Below are positions 21,925 through 31,413 of a stretch of 64,000 bases of DNA, piece after piece. A program made the position numbers and the translations under genes. Origin of the DNA: Gluconacetobacter asukensis (GTDB lineage Bacteria > Pseudomonadota > Alphaproteobacteria > Acetobacterales > Acetobacteraceae); contig NZ_JABEQE010000011.1 of NCBI RefSeq assembly GCF_014174375.1, positions 62,001-126,000 of the forward strand. Reading direction: 5' to 3'. Below the pieces are notes generated by a model. That model was not told the origin of the DNA. It saw only the letters and a list, made by a program, of their open reading frames with translations, and searched no databases. Position 1 is the first letter of the stretch. Every line of letters begins with the position of its first letter.

Positions 21925-22074
21925 AATGATTGGACGTCCACGGGACATCCGGCAGTTGCCCGACCGTCGATTTCCCAACCCGTTCCCGTGGAAACTGCAG
22001 GCGGCATCGATGGCGCGCTTTTGCCCTCCGATGCCGCTGGTCTCTTTTCGCCTCATGACGGGAAGCTGTTGACG

Positions 22075-23031
22075 ATGAGCGAGACAATCGGTTGCGACGC
22101 CTCCTGGCACCTCACGCACTCGCAGCCGCCGCTGCTGGTGGATTATTTCGACCCCGGCCGGGGCTTTGCTGGGCAGATCAATATGCTCGTCAGCCGGTTT
22201 CAGACCGTCCAGGCTGTGTGCCAGGGCGGTGAGGGGCCCGTGCGCCTGACGGAACTGCGCAATGAACTGGCCTTTCACCTGGTGAAGATGTCGCGCTGGT
22301 GGGGGTTCGATTTCTGCCCTCTCGGCCTGACCGGCGTGCGGAATCCGCTGTTCATGAGCTATGTGAAGGCGCATGCGGCCCGTTCGATCGAGGATGAAGC
22401 GCTGCTGGATCTCTTTACCATGCAGCAGCATATGCATGCGGGCGATCCGGGGCATATCCTGGTTCTGGGCAAGGACCCGGGCAGCACTGGCGCGCTGTCG
22501 ATTTTCTATGGTCTCGACGGCCAGAAATCCTTTCGGTTCACGACCGGGGCAAAGGGGGCGACGATCGAATGGCGTCGCCACAGTTACCCTGATTTTGTCA
22601 GCGCGTGGCTGGCGGCATGGACCTGTCATTGTCCGGCTGGCCATGTCTGCGCGAATATGCGCGAGCATCTGGCTGCCGAGCGTGAACATGGCTGGGCGCA
22701 GAGCTGGCACCGGCGGCATTTTCATCGCACGGGAGGAAACCTGCTTGTCCGGCTCTATCTGGATGCGATGAGCCAGCTTTCGGCGTGTCAGTCCCGTTTC
22801 GGCCGGGCGGAGTTTGAATCCATCGTGAACGCCATTGCCTTCAAGATGGTGCGGCACGCGGTCGAGCGGCGGATTTCCCTTGCTGCCCTGCTTGAGGAAG
22901 GCGGTTCGCGGCAGATGAGCCAGCGCGTTGTCGCTGTCGTCAGGCAGCGGGCGCGCCTGTATGTCGGCCGATCGATCGATTCGCTTCAGCGCCCGAAACT
23001 GGCGGCCCTGATCGAGCAGTGCCTCCCATGA
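22075..23031 (+). CDS. hypothetical protein with a Cys/His-rich central segment
   Basis: I do not recognise this 318-aa protein. It has no signal peptide or membrane helix. The most notable stretch is AWTCHCPAGHVCANMREHL near residue 180, followed by WAQSWHRRHFHRTGG. The clustered C, H and W residues could bind a metal. The C-terminal third is basic and helical. ATG 22075 is chosen, with GGGAAG about 9 nt upstream; the frame is open to 21901, but that part is crossed by the dyad at 21906. Base composition is close to the neighbours. It follows a Fur-family gene on the same strand, so metal-linked control is a possibility only. Confidence 0.6.
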   Translation: MSETIGCDASWHLTHSQPPLLVDYFDPGRGFAGQINMLVSRFQTVQAVCQGGEGPVRLTELRNELAFHLVKMSRWWGFDFCPLGLTGVRNPLFMSYVKAHAARSIEDEALLDLFTMQQHMHAGDPGHILVLGKDPGSTGALSIFYGLDGQKSFRFTTGAKGATIEWRRHSYPDFVSAWLAAWTCHCPAGHVCANMREHLAAEREHGWAQSWHRRHFHRTGGNLLVRLYLDAMSQLSACQSRFGRAEFESIVNAIAFKMVRHAVERRISLAALLEEGGSRQMSQRVVAVVRQRARLYVGRSIDSLQRPKLAALIEQCLP

Positions 23032-23067
23032 TCCATGACAGCCTCACCGGCGGGAGGGGGGAGGGCA

Positions 23068-23502
23068 TCAGATCGGCAGTGCGGCCTTGTCGGGATCGAC
23101 CCAGCGTGATCGTGCGTCGGGGCTGAATAAGGTTTCCCGATTCCAGTAGGCGAGTAACCAGTCGCTTCTGCCGGGAGGTCCGGCCATCAGAGCGTCCAGG
23201 ACGCAAAAAAGCGGCGTATTGGGCGGGTGGGTTTCGAGGAAGGACTTCGCGGTGCGCATCGAGGCGATTGTGATCGTTTCGTGATAGCCGCTGGAGGACG
23301 CATTGGCGGTTCCGGTTGCCGTATTATAGGCGCGGATAAGACCGCGCATGACGGCAAGTTCCGCGCATTCGGGCCGATGACGCAGCAACCAGAGGGCGGC
23401 GGCGAAATGCGCCGCATGCGTCCATTCGGCCTTGGGCAGGTTTCCACTCAGGAAACTCGCCACGAGGTCGTCGATCTCGGTGTCGTCGGTATAGGTCGTC
23501 AT
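23068..23502 (-). CDS. conserved hypothetical protein (EWTHAAHF-GYHET family)
   Basis: The 144-aa product contains WTHAAHFAAALWLLRHRPE near residue 28 and GYHETITIA near 80, a pattern I know from small conserved proteins of unknown function in proteobacteria. The invariant histidines and the GYHET motif suggest a small-ligand or metal site, but no activity is known to me. ATG 23502 gives the family N-terminus. It is convergent with the Cys/His-rich hypothetical gene, 36 bp away. Confidence 0.68.
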   Translation of the reverse strand: MTTYTDDTEIDDLVASFLSGNLPKAEWTHAAHFAAALWLLRHRPECAELAVMRGLIRAYNTATGTANASSSGYHETITIASMRTAKSFLETHPPNTPLFCVLDALMAGPPGRSDWLLAYWNRETLFSPDARSRWVDPDKAALPI

Positions 23503-23642
23503 GGCTGCATGCTTTTGGGGGCTCGTCTGGCAATGTGCGCCGGTGGCGCGTCCTGCGGAGGCTTTCCGTTGTTTCAATGTCCGGCCGCTGTCCAGCCCTG
23601 CCTTCAGGCTGTCCCAGGCAAGGCCGACCGGCAAATGAAACT

Positions 23643-23675
23643 CTTTTGAAAAGATCACCGCCGGTTATCCGGCGG
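23643..23675 (-). terminator. rho-independent terminator of the chemoreceptor gene
   Basis: CCGCCGG (23658-23664) pairs with CCGGCGG (23669-23675) around TTAT. On the minus strand the stem is followed by TGATCTTTTC. It lies about 25 bp after the chemoreceptor stop codon at 23698. The stretch 23503-23642 holds nothing I can support. Confidence 0.65.
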
Positions 23676-23697
23676 CCTCCCGGTTGCACGAAAGCTC

Positions 23698-25905
23698 TTA
23701 CGCTCTGTTCCTGGCCCTGTATTCTGCGAGATTCGCAGTGCTGGCCAGCCGGAAACGACTGACGAGTTGTGTCAGTTTGTCCGTCTCGCCTGCCAGGCGG
23801 CGGGACGCGGTGCGGGAATGTTCGGCAACGGCGGCATTGCGCTGCGTCACCTGATCCATGTTGCCGACAGTGATGTTGATTTCGGTCAGGGTGGCGGACT
23901 GTTCCTGCGCCGCCGTCAGGATCTGATTTAGATTGTCGCTGATCTGAGCGATGAAGCTGGAAATATCCTGAAGCGCCTTTCCGGTTTCGGTGACGCGCCG
24001 CGAACCGGTCCGGATGTCTGCCGTCGTGGTCTTGACCAGGGTGCCGATCTCTTTCGCTGCCTGGGCGCAGCGCAGCGACAGTGCCCGCACTTCGCTGGCG
24101 ACGACGGCGAAACCCTTGCCCGCGTCTCCGGCCCGGGCAGCCTCGACGGCGGCGTTGAGGGCCAGGATATTGGTCTGGAACGCGATGACGTCGATCGTCT
24201 CGACAATGGCGACGATCTGCTTGGAACTCTCCTCGATCCTCAGCATGGCCGTCTGCGTCTGCTGCATGATGTCGGAAGAACTGCTGGCGGACCCGCGCGC
24301 CTGCAGGCCGACCTTCTGTGCGTCGCTGATCTGCTGGACGGAGCTGCTGACGCTTTCGGTAATTTCGTTGACCGCGGCGGCAGTTTCCTCCAGCGACGCG
24401 GCCTGCTGCTCCGTCCGCTCGGCCAGGGTTTCGGCCTCCGTCGCAAGTTGCGCGGTGCCCTTGCTGATGCTGCGGCCCGTGCCGGCGATTGCGGACAGGG
24501 CCTCGGCGAGCTGGTGCACCGACTGGTTGAAATTCTGCCGCAGGGGCTCGAACTCGGGCGGCAGGGGATTATCGATCTGGCAGGACAGGTCGCCCCTGGC
24601 CAGATTGTCCAGCCCTTCTCCCATGGTCCGGATGACGTTGTTGATGTTCCGGATCTTGGTTTCTTCTTCCTGCCTCGTCTTCTTCTGGAGCTGCTCGTGC
24701 TGGTCACGGGCTTCCGCCGCGCGGGCCTCGGCCTCCCTGCTTTTCAGGAGCGTCTTGCGAAAACCTTCCAGCCCCTGGGCGACCATGCCGATCTCGTCGC
24801 CCCGTTGCGTCCCGGAAACCTGGTTATCATATTTGCCTCGGGTAAGGTCGGAAACCGTGCCGAGCAGGTTGCGGAACGGCGCCTTGATCAATTTTCCCGA
24901 GATGAAATAGACGACGAGCACGGAAAGGATCATCAGCAGCACGCCTGAAATCATCAGGGCGATGACGTTGTTCTTCACCGGTGCGTCCAGCGCGGCGCGG
25001 GGGATGTCGACGACGAGGGTCCAGACATTGCTGAAGCCCGGGATCTGGAAGGGGACCAGGACCCGTTCCTGCTCCCCGTCATGAAAGCCGCGGATGATCC
25101 GCACCTTGCGGCTGGAAATCGCCTGCGACAGTTCGGCCTTTCCGTCGTCCTTGTAGGGCTGGAGCAGGCGCTTCTTGTCGGGATGCGAGATCCAGACCAT
25201 GTCTTCGGACAGGAGCGAAATGCTGTTGCTGCCGAAGACGTCGGAATTGCCGAGAAGGGTGACGATCCAGTCAAGCGGGGTATCGATCCCGGTAACGCCG
25301 ATCTTCTTGCCGTCGAAGGTGACCGGATAGGAAAAGGAGACCATCTCCACCCCGCTGCCCTCGTCGATATAGGGCTCGGTCAGGATGCCGGTTCCACGCT
25401 CCATCGGCAGTGTGAACCAGGTCTGGCTGTAATGTTCGTCGACGGCATTGAAATCGATCGAACCGTCCGGCTTGCGCACATAATAAGGATTGAGGATGCC
25501 GTGGCTGTTGGTCCCCGGGGCATTGAATGCCTTCTGGCCGTCGAACCCCCCGGGTATTTCCTCCATCCAGACGGCATAGAGGTTGGGGGAGCGGATCTCG
25601 GCCTCGCGGAGCAGGCTGACGATTTCGGCCCGGCTGGCCGTTCCGGCCTTGTGGATTGCTTCTACGGCCACCGAATTGGCGCGTGCGATGTCGTTCTGGT
25701 CCAGCAATCGCCGTGTGATCTGGTCGACCAGGATCTGGCTGCGGGATGTTGCTTCGGAAAAAACGCTTTTCTCGACTTGGGACTTCATCATCCATGCCGA
25801 TATCGTCACCGCCATTGCCTGTATGGTGATGAAGGCGAGCCCGCATATCAGAACAATTCGGGCGGACAGGCTGTTCCATAAACGGCGTTCTGAATGACCT
25901 GACAT
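23698..25905 (-). CDS. methyl-accepting chemotaxis protein with Cache sensor
   Basis: The 735-aa product has a transmembrane helix near residue 15-40, a periplasmic double-Cache domain (about 45-330, with YAVWMEEIPGGFDG and ILNPYYVRKPDGS), a second helix near 330, a HAMP segment and a long cytoplasmic signalling helix bundle. The hairpin tip reads FQTNILALNAAVEAARAGDAG, which contacts CheA and CheW. Double-Cache sensors usually bind amino acids, purines or carboxylates; the ligand here is unknown. ATG 25905 with AAGGA upstream is chosen over ATG 25935 and GTG 25959. No che genes are adjacent, so it is an orphan receptor. The guanine deaminase gene lies upstream on the same strand. Confidence 0.92.
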   Translation of the reverse strand: MSGHSERRLWNSLSARIVLICGLAFITIQAMAVTISAWMMKSQVEKSVFSEATSRSQILVDQITRRLLDQNDIARANSVAVEAIHKAGTASRAEIVSLLREAEIRSPNLYAVWMEEIPGGFDGQKAFNAPGTNSHGILNPYYVRKPDGSIDFNAVDEHYSQTWFTLPMERGTGILTEPYIDEGSGVEMVSFSYPVTFDGKKIGVTGIDTPLDWIVTLLGNSDVFGSNSISLLSEDMVWISHPDKKRLLQPYKDDGKAELSQAISSRKVRIIRGFHDGEQERVLVPFQIPGFSNVWTLVVDIPRAALDAPVKNNVIALMISGVLLMILSVLVVYFISGKLIKAPFRNLLGTVSDLTRGKYDNQVSGTQRGDEIGMVAQGLEGFRKTLLKSREAEARAAEARDQHEQLQKKTRQEEETKIRNINNVIRTMGEGLDNLARGDLSCQIDNPLPPEFEPLRQNFNQSVHQLAEALSAIAGTGRSISKGTAQLATEAETLAERTEQQAASLEETAAAVNEITESVSSSVQQISDAQKVGLQARGSASSSSDIMQQTQTAMLRIEESSKQIVAIVETIDVIAFQTNILALNAAVEAARAGDAGKGFAVVASEVRALSLRCAQAAKEIGTLVKTTTADIRTGSRRVTETGKALQDISSFIAQISDNLNQILTAAQEQSATLTEINITVGNMDQVTQRNAAVAEHSRTASRRLAGETDKLTQLVSRFRLASTANLAEYRARNRA

Positions 25906-26243
25906 AAAAGGCACTATCCTTAATTTGGCTCTCATGACCTTCGATGGGAGAGAAATCACATTTCCTTCATCGGCCCGGCCGTCGCGGGCGCAAGGATGGC
26001 GCGGAAGGCTATCGGCTGCCCATCATGGACATTGTCGCGTCACTCATGCCGAAAGATCAGGGCATATTCGGCGACGCCAGACAGATCGAGGCGCTGGCGG
26101 GGTGTCCCCGGCCCTTATGGGGGACGTCGGAAACCACCTGCCGCACCGGGCCATATCGTTTGCGATATGAGGGCATGTCATGGAGTGGTTTCGACATGAC
26201 GATCCTGAGTGTTAACGGTTCCCTAACGTAACATATCGTTCGT
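25906..26243. other. intergenic region between chemoreceptor and guanine deaminase
   Basis: About 340 bp without a supported gene. The small plus-strand frames here have no ribosome-binding site. An AT-rich patch at 26205-26265, close to the guanine deaminase stop codon, is the only compositional feature. The chemoreceptor promoter is expected within this stretch, but no clear -35/-10 pair was recognised. Confidence 0.4.
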
Positions 26244-27626
26244 TCATGTAAATGAAGTAATGTGGCCGGGGTCTCGCTCCCCCGCGGCTTCCGGGGCGTC
26301 CCGGTCATGGACCAGTTGGCCGGCCACATAGGTTGCGCGGACGCTGCGGTCGTCCCCCAGCATCATCAGCACGAACAGCAGGTCTTCGATCGTTTCGCAC
26401 TGTTCGGCACGCTGGGCCATCAGCGGCGTGGCGTGCGGATCGAGCACGCACAGATCGGCTTCCATGCCGGGGGCGATGGTGCCGATGCGGTCGTCCAGAT
26501 ACAGTGCGCGGGCGCCCCCGGCCGTGGCCAGCCAGAAGGCCTGGGCCGGATGCAGGCGCCGCCCGGTGGATTGCGCGACCTTGTAGGCTTCGTTGAGCGT
26601 CTGCAATTGCGACAGGCTGGTGCCGGCGCCGACATCGGTGCCCAGGCCCACGCGCACCGGCCGGCGCGGGTCGAGCGCGTCGAAGAGGCGGAAGGCGCCG
26701 CTGCCCAGGAACAGGTTGGACGTCGGGCAATGCGCCAATGCGCATCCGGCCGCATGGCAGGTATGGAATATGTCTTCATCGACATGCACGCCATGGCCCA
26801 GCACGCTGCGCGGCCCCACCAGGCCGGCATGAGCATAGACATCCAGATAGGAGGCACGCCGGGGAAAGAGGTGGCTGATCCATTCCACCTCGGCCAGGTT
26901 TTCCGACAGATGCGTCTGCATGAACAGGCCCTCGCGCTGGCGCAGCAGGCTGCCTGCGAGGTCGAGCTGCTCTTCAGTGCTGGTGGCGGCGAAGCGCGGG
27001 GTGACGGCATAGAGCTGCCGCCCGTGCTGGTGCCAGCGCTCGATCAGCGCCAGGGAATCGTCATAGCCGCCCTGGGGCGTGTCGCGCAGGTTGGCCGGTG
27101 CATTGCGGTCCATCAGTACCTTGCCCGCCACCATGCGGGTATTCAGGCGGGCCGATTCCGTAAAGAAGGCATCGACCGACTGGGGGTGGACGGTGCAGTA
27201 CACCGCCGCGCTGGTGGTGCCGGCACGCAGCAGTTCCCGCAGGAAACGCCGCGCCACGCCGGCTGCGTAATCGGGGTCGGCAAAGCGGGCCTCGGTGGGA
27301 AATGTATAGCGCTCCAGCCATTCCAGAAGCTGTTCGCCATAGGCCGCGATCATGGGCAGTTGCGGGTAATGGACATGGGTGTCGACGAACCCGGCCGAAA
27401 TGATGCCGTGGTGCCAGGTGGTGACCGGTGTATCGGGCGGCAGCGTGTCGCGCAGCGCATCGAAGGCGCCGAATCGCGTGATGTGTCCATCCTCGATCAG
27501 GATCAGGGCATCGGGCTCATGCACCAGCGCCCGCGCCGGATCGTCCAGGAAAGGATTGGTACCGAAGGTGACGGCGCGCCCCCGAAGGGCATGGCGGGCG
27601 GGTGCAGGGGGCAGGGACGGGATCAT
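26244..27626 (-). CDS. guaD: guanine deaminase (bacterial GuaD type)
   Basis: The 460-aa product converts guanine to xanthine. The zinc-binding HVH is in GFVDTHVHYPQLPMIAAYG, and the next family signature is QLLEWLERYTFPTEARF. Further metal and catalytic segments are QTHLSENLAEVEW, VLGHGVH and GLGTDVGAGTS. The YPQ..IAAYGEQLLEWL signature matches the bacterial GuaD subgroup. It is downstream of the FUSC transporter gene on the same strand, with 73 bp between. A second, different guanine deaminase is encoded at 30028-31413. Confidence 0.93.
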   Translation of the reverse strand: MIPSLPPAPARHALRGRAVTFGTNPFLDDPARALVHEPDALILIEDGHITRFGAFDALRDTLPPDTPVTTWHHGIISAGFVDTHVHYPQLPMIAAYGEQLLEWLERYTFPTEARFADPDYAAGVARRFLRELLRAGTTSAAVYCTVHPQSVDAFFTESARLNTRMVAGKVLMDRNAPANLRDTPQGGYDDSLALIERWHQHGRQLYAVTPRFAATSTEEQLDLAGSLLRQREGLFMQTHLSENLAEVEWISHLFPRRASYLDVYAHAGLVGPRSVLGHGVHVDEDIFHTCHAAGCALAHCPTSNLFLGSGAFRLFDALDPRRPVRVGLGTDVGAGTSLSQLQTLNEAYKVAQSTGRRLHPAQAFWLATAGGARALYLDDRIGTIAPGMEADLCVLDPHATPLMAQRAEQCETIEDLLFVLMMLGDDRSVRATYVAGQLVHDRDAPEAAGERDPGHITSFT

Positions 27627-27699
27627 GATCGGGTACTCGGTCTGGTACGATCCGGCCAGTGTTGCCTGTTTTGCCCCGGTGGTGAAGGCGCGGTGCCCG

Positions 27700-29892
27700 T
27701 CAGGCTGGCGGCTGGGGACGATAGGACCGGGAGGTATCGAGAAACACAGCGTTGGCGTCCAGTTCGTTCGAAATGACCAGCAGATAGGCGATGGCGCGGG
27801 TCAGTTCGATGCGGGCGCCGATATTGGTCTCGCGCGCCTCGATGGCGCGCAGGCTGGCGACGGCGGTGCGCGCCGCGCGGGCGGTGCGGCCGTGCTTGCC
27901 GGTCAATTGCGCCATCCGCCGCAGCACCAGGAGCAGGGGGCGGCGCGCCTGGAGCGGCAATTGCTCTCGGGCCAGGACCGTCCGCACGCGGATGATGTTC
28001 AGCCCGATCGTCATGACCGACAGCGTGCCTTGCAGATAGGCTTCGATGGTGGGCGTGGGGGTGGGGCCGGCATGGCGGATCAGGCGGGCGAAACGGTCGG
28101 TGTTCAGCCCGATCCAGTCGTGGGTCTGCGGTATGGGCAGCGCCGAGGCCAGATGATGCAGGTCGTGCAGATTGCGCTCGCGCATGCGCAGGCGCTCCGC
28201 CTTGCTGCTGAAGGGCAGGACGGTGCGGAAGATCAGGACCGAGAAGCCGATGCTGGCCAGCAGCGAAAGTGAGGAATTGAAATAGGCGATCTCGTCCAGC
28301 CTTCCCTGGTTCGACGGCCCGATCAGGTTGGAGAGGAAGAGCGTATAGGATGCGGCAGCCCCCGCCGTTGCGGGATTGCGGGTCGCCAGGCCGCCGGCAA
28401 TCATCGGGGGCGCCAGGCAGGCGGCCAGGATTTCGAAATCCGCCGGGTGCGGCAGGATCAGGACGACCAGGACGAACGAGACCCCGACCGCCCACACCGC
28501 GCCGAGCAGGAAGTTCATGGTGGCCAGGACCGGGTTTTCGCGCGTCGCGAACAGGCCGCAGGTCAGGGCGACCATGATGATGAAGGCCAGGCCGCTGGGC
28601 CAGGCGGTCACTTCCCAGATCAGGCCGGCGGACGTGATCGCGACGGCGGCGCGGATGCCGTTATGGGCCGCCTCCTTGAGGTCGCGATGCGATTTCAGGC
28701 GGAAATGGAAACGGTCGCCGCGGATGACGCGGTGACTGGCATCGAATTCCTCCAGCGCCTGCTGGAGTTCCGCCAGCAATTCCTCCAGCGCGCTGTGCAG
28801 GATGCGCCCATCCAGCAGTGCCTGGATCTCGGGGCTGTCGGGCGGGTGCTGGCCGTTGCTTTCCTCGGTCAGTGCATTGACGATCTGCTGGCGGCAGACG
28901 CCGCGCAGCGCGCGCAGGTCGGCCAGCACCGCCGGCAGGTCCTCGTCCTGTTTCAGGCGCGGTGGCAGGCCCTGAAGAAAGGTGCGTACCAGCAGCGAGG
29001 TTTCGGTAAAGCCCTGGTGTGCCGTGCCCAGCGCGCGCAGGCGCGCGGTCATGCCCAGGCCGCGCGACAGCAGCACCGATACCGTGGCCAGGGCGGCGCG
29101 GGCATGGTCGCCCTCATGCCCGTGGGGACCCATCTCGATCTCGCTGAACTCGATCTGGTCGTTGATGGTCAGGATGGTGCCGAACAGCGCGCGCGAGCGG
29201 ACGAAAGCCTCCTCATTGCCGGCCAGCAGGTCGGCGATGGCGCCCGAGGTGCTGGTCAGGGCCGTCAGCAGTTTCTCGCGGATATTGCGGCGCGCGGTGT
29301 CGGCCAGGTTGTGGGACAGCAGGCCGGCGATCAGGCTTTCGCACGCAATGCCCAGTACGATGTAGGTCGAGCGCGACATGGCGATCATGAACACGTCGTT
29401 CGGGCTGCGCACCGCATCCAGCGCGATGATGGCGCAGGTGTAGCCCGACAGTACCAGCGCGTAGGAGCGGAAGTTGCGCACCAGGGTCGCCACGCCGCAG
29501 CACAGGCCGATCCAGATGCCGATGGCGGGAAAGAACAGCCACGGCGCCTGTGGAAACGCCGCGACCAGGGCGACGGCCGAAATGGCGCCGATGGCGGTGC
29601 CGACCAGGCGCCATCGCGCCTTCGACAGGCTTTCGCCGCGCGATCCCTGCGCCACGATCCAGACGGTCATCGGCGCCCATTGCGGATCGTCCAGTTCCAT
29701 CCACATCGCCAGGATCAGCGACAGGATGGCCGCGGCGGTGGTGCGCAGCGCAAAGCCGACCGCCTCGGCCTTGGGGGCATACAGCCAGCGCAGATGGCTC
29801 AGCCGTCCGGCGCCCGGCGGGCGCAGGGAACGGGGGCGCCATGACAGAAGGCGTTCCAGCACGGTGAGGGCAAAGTCAGGGAAGGCGGGCAC
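27700..29892 (-). CDS. FUSC-family inner-membrane transporter
   Basis: The 730-aa product has the FUSC/AaeB-like architecture: an N-terminal block of about six transmembrane helices (residues 45-190, with DDPQWAPMTVWIVAQGSRGESL), a long soluble middle section, and a second transmembrane block near residues 420-560. The DxxWA(P/A)(M/L)TV signature is typical. Members export aromatic acids or other small molecules. Here the gene probably forms an operon with guaD downstream and is divergent from the second guanine deaminase gene, so a purine-related substrate is suggested by context only. The start is GTG at 29892. Confidence 0.85.
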   Translation of the reverse strand: MPAFPDFALTVLERLLSWRPRSLRPPGAGRLSHLRWLYAPKAEAVGFALRTTAAAILSLILAMWMELDDPQWAPMTVWIVAQGSRGESLSKARWRLVGTAIGAISAVALVAAFPQAPWLFFPAIGIWIGLCCGVATLVRNFRSYALVLSGYTCAIIALDAVRSPNDVFMIAMSRSTYIVLGIACESLIAGLLSHNLADTARRNIREKLLTALTSTSGAIADLLAGNEEAFVRSRALFGTILTINDQIEFSEIEMGPHGHEGDHARAALATVSVLLSRGLGMTARLRALGTAHQGFTETSLLVRTFLQGLPPRLKQDEDLPAVLADLRALRGVCRQQIVNALTEESNGQHPPDSPEIQALLDGRILHSALEELLAELQQALEEFDASHRVIRGDRFHFRLKSHRDLKEAAHNGIRAAVAITSAGLIWEVTAWPSGLAFIIMVALTCGLFATRENPVLATMNFLLGAVWAVGVSFVLVVLILPHPADFEILAACLAPPMIAGGLATRNPATAGAAASYTLFLSNLIGPSNQGRLDEIAYFNSSLSLLASIGFSVLIFRTVLPFSSKAERLRMRERNLHDLHHLASALPIPQTHDWIGLNTDRFARLIRHAGPTPTPTIEAYLQGTLSVMTIGLNIIRVRTVLAREQLPLQARRPLLLVLRRMAQLTGKHGRTARAARTAVASLRAIEARETNIGARIELTRAIAYLLVISNELDANAVFLDTSRSYRPQPPA

Positions 29893-30027
29893 GGGGCGTG
29901 GAGTTTCCGGCGGCAGGGGCTATTACGCGACAGACTAGGTCAGGCATCTCCGGGACGATAGCCAGGCCGTGTATATCAGTCATAGACATCGGAAGTCGCA
30001 TGGCGGGGACACCGCACGGAGGGAAGG

Positions 30028-31413
30028 ATGACCGACCGATATTCCGCCGCGCATTCATGGGCGGACCTGCGGAACCGCGTGGTGGCCGGGGACTGGTTCC
30101 ATGCCCCGTCGCCCGGCCGGCTGGAGCGGATGGAGGGCGGCCTGGTCGAAATCGGGGCCGATGGGCGGATTGTCGCAGTGTGCCATGCAGGCAGCGAAGG
30201 GCATCGCGCGATGGCGCGCGCGGCGGCGCGGGCGGGCCGGCTGGTGACGCTGGACGGGCTGATGATCCCGGGGCTGGTCGATCTGCATGTCCATGCGCCG
30301 CAATATCCGCAACTGGGCAAGGGGCTGGACCAGCCGCTGGAAGTCTGGCTGCAACGCTATACGTTCCCGCTGGAGGCGCGTTATGCCGACCGCCTGTTCG
30401 CCCGGCATGTCTATCGGCGCCTGGTGGCCGACCTGCTGGCGGGCGGCACCACCACGGCGCTGTATTTCGCCAGCCGGCATGTCGAAGCCACCTGTGAACT
30501 GGCCGATGCCTGCATCGCGGCCCGGCAACGGGCGCTGGTGGGGCGGGTGGTCATGGACAATCCCGGCCAGTGTCCGGACTTCTATCGTGACGCTTCGGTG
30601 GCCGAAGGGCTGGCGGCCACCCGGGCGGTCGCGGCACATATTGAATCCCACCCGGCCAATGACGGATGGGTGCGGCCGGTGGTGACCCCGCGCTTCCTGC
30701 CTTCCTGCACCGACGACATGCTGCGCGCGCTCGGGGATCTGGCCGGGGAATGCGGCTGCCATGTCCAGACCCATTGCGCGGAAAGCGACTGGGCGCGCGA
30801 TTACGGCCAGGCCCGTTTCGGGCACAGCGATGTCGAGACACTGGACCGTTTCGGCCTGCTGACCCGCCATACCGTGCTGGCCCATAGCAATTTCATCACC
30901 GGGTCGGACATGGACCTGATGGCCCGGCGGGGTGCCGCGGTGGCGCATTGTCCGCTGTCGAACGCCTGGTTCGCCAATGCGGTCTTTCCGCTGCGCGCCG
31001 CACTGGAAAAAGGTGTGCGGGTTGGGCTGGGGACCGACATTGCGGGTGGCCCTTCGGCATCGATGATGGGGGCGATGCGCATGACGGTCGCCGCCTCGCG
31101 CATGCTGCGCGACGGTGTCGATCCCGACCGGCCGGCGGCGGAACGCGGCCGGCCGGGCAGCGATGTGGACATGATCACGGCTTTTCATCTGGCCACGGCC
31201 GGGGGCGGCGACGCGCTGGACCTGCCGGTGGGGCGGTTTGCCCCCGGCCAGCATTTCGACGTGCTGCGCATCGACCCCGACGCGCCCCTGGGCACCATGC
31301 GGCTATGGGGCGACGAGAGTGACGAGGACCTGCTGGCGACGGCGCTCTATACGGCGTCGCGGGCCAATATGACCCATGTATGGACCGGCGGGCTGCAAAC
31401 AGGGCAGGCCTAG
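30028..31413 (+). CDS. second guanine deaminase (eukaryote-like subgroup)
   Basis: The 461-aa product is an amidohydrolase of the guanine deaminase family with IPGLVDLHVHAPQYPQLG and PLEVWLQRYTFPLEARYAD. The APQY...GKGLDQPLEVWLQRYTFP pattern is nearer to the eukaryotic GDA subgroup than to the neighbouring GuaD. Other zinc and catalytic segments are QTHCAESDWA, VLAHSNF and GLGTDIAGG. The substrate is probably guanine, but related aminopurines or pterins are not excluded. GGAGG just before ATG 30028 supports the start. It is divergent from the FUSC gene, with 135 bp of shared promoter space. The stop TAG overlaps the convergent ribokinase stop within one CTAG. Confidence 0.86.
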   Translation: MTDRYSAAHSWADLRNRVVAGDWFHAPSPGRLERMEGGLVEIGADGRIVAVCHAGSEGHRAMARAAARAGRLVTLDGLMIPGLVDLHVHAPQYPQLGKGLDQPLEVWLQRYTFPLEARYADRLFARHVYRRLVADLLAGGTTTALYFASRHVEATCELADACIAARQRALVGRVVMDNPGQCPDFYRDASVAEGLAATRAVAAHIESHPANDGWVRPVVTPRFLPSCTDDMLRALGDLAGECGCHVQTHCAESDWARDYGQARFGHSDVETLDRFGLLTRHTVLAHSNFITGSDMDLMARRGAAVAHCPLSNAWFANAVFPLRAALEKGVRVGLGTDIAGGPSASMMGAMRMTVAASRMLRDGVDPDRPAAERGRPGSDVDMITAFHLATAGGGDALDLPVGRFAPGQHFDVLRIDPDAPLGTMRLWGDESDEDLLATALYTASRANMTHVWTGGLQTGQA

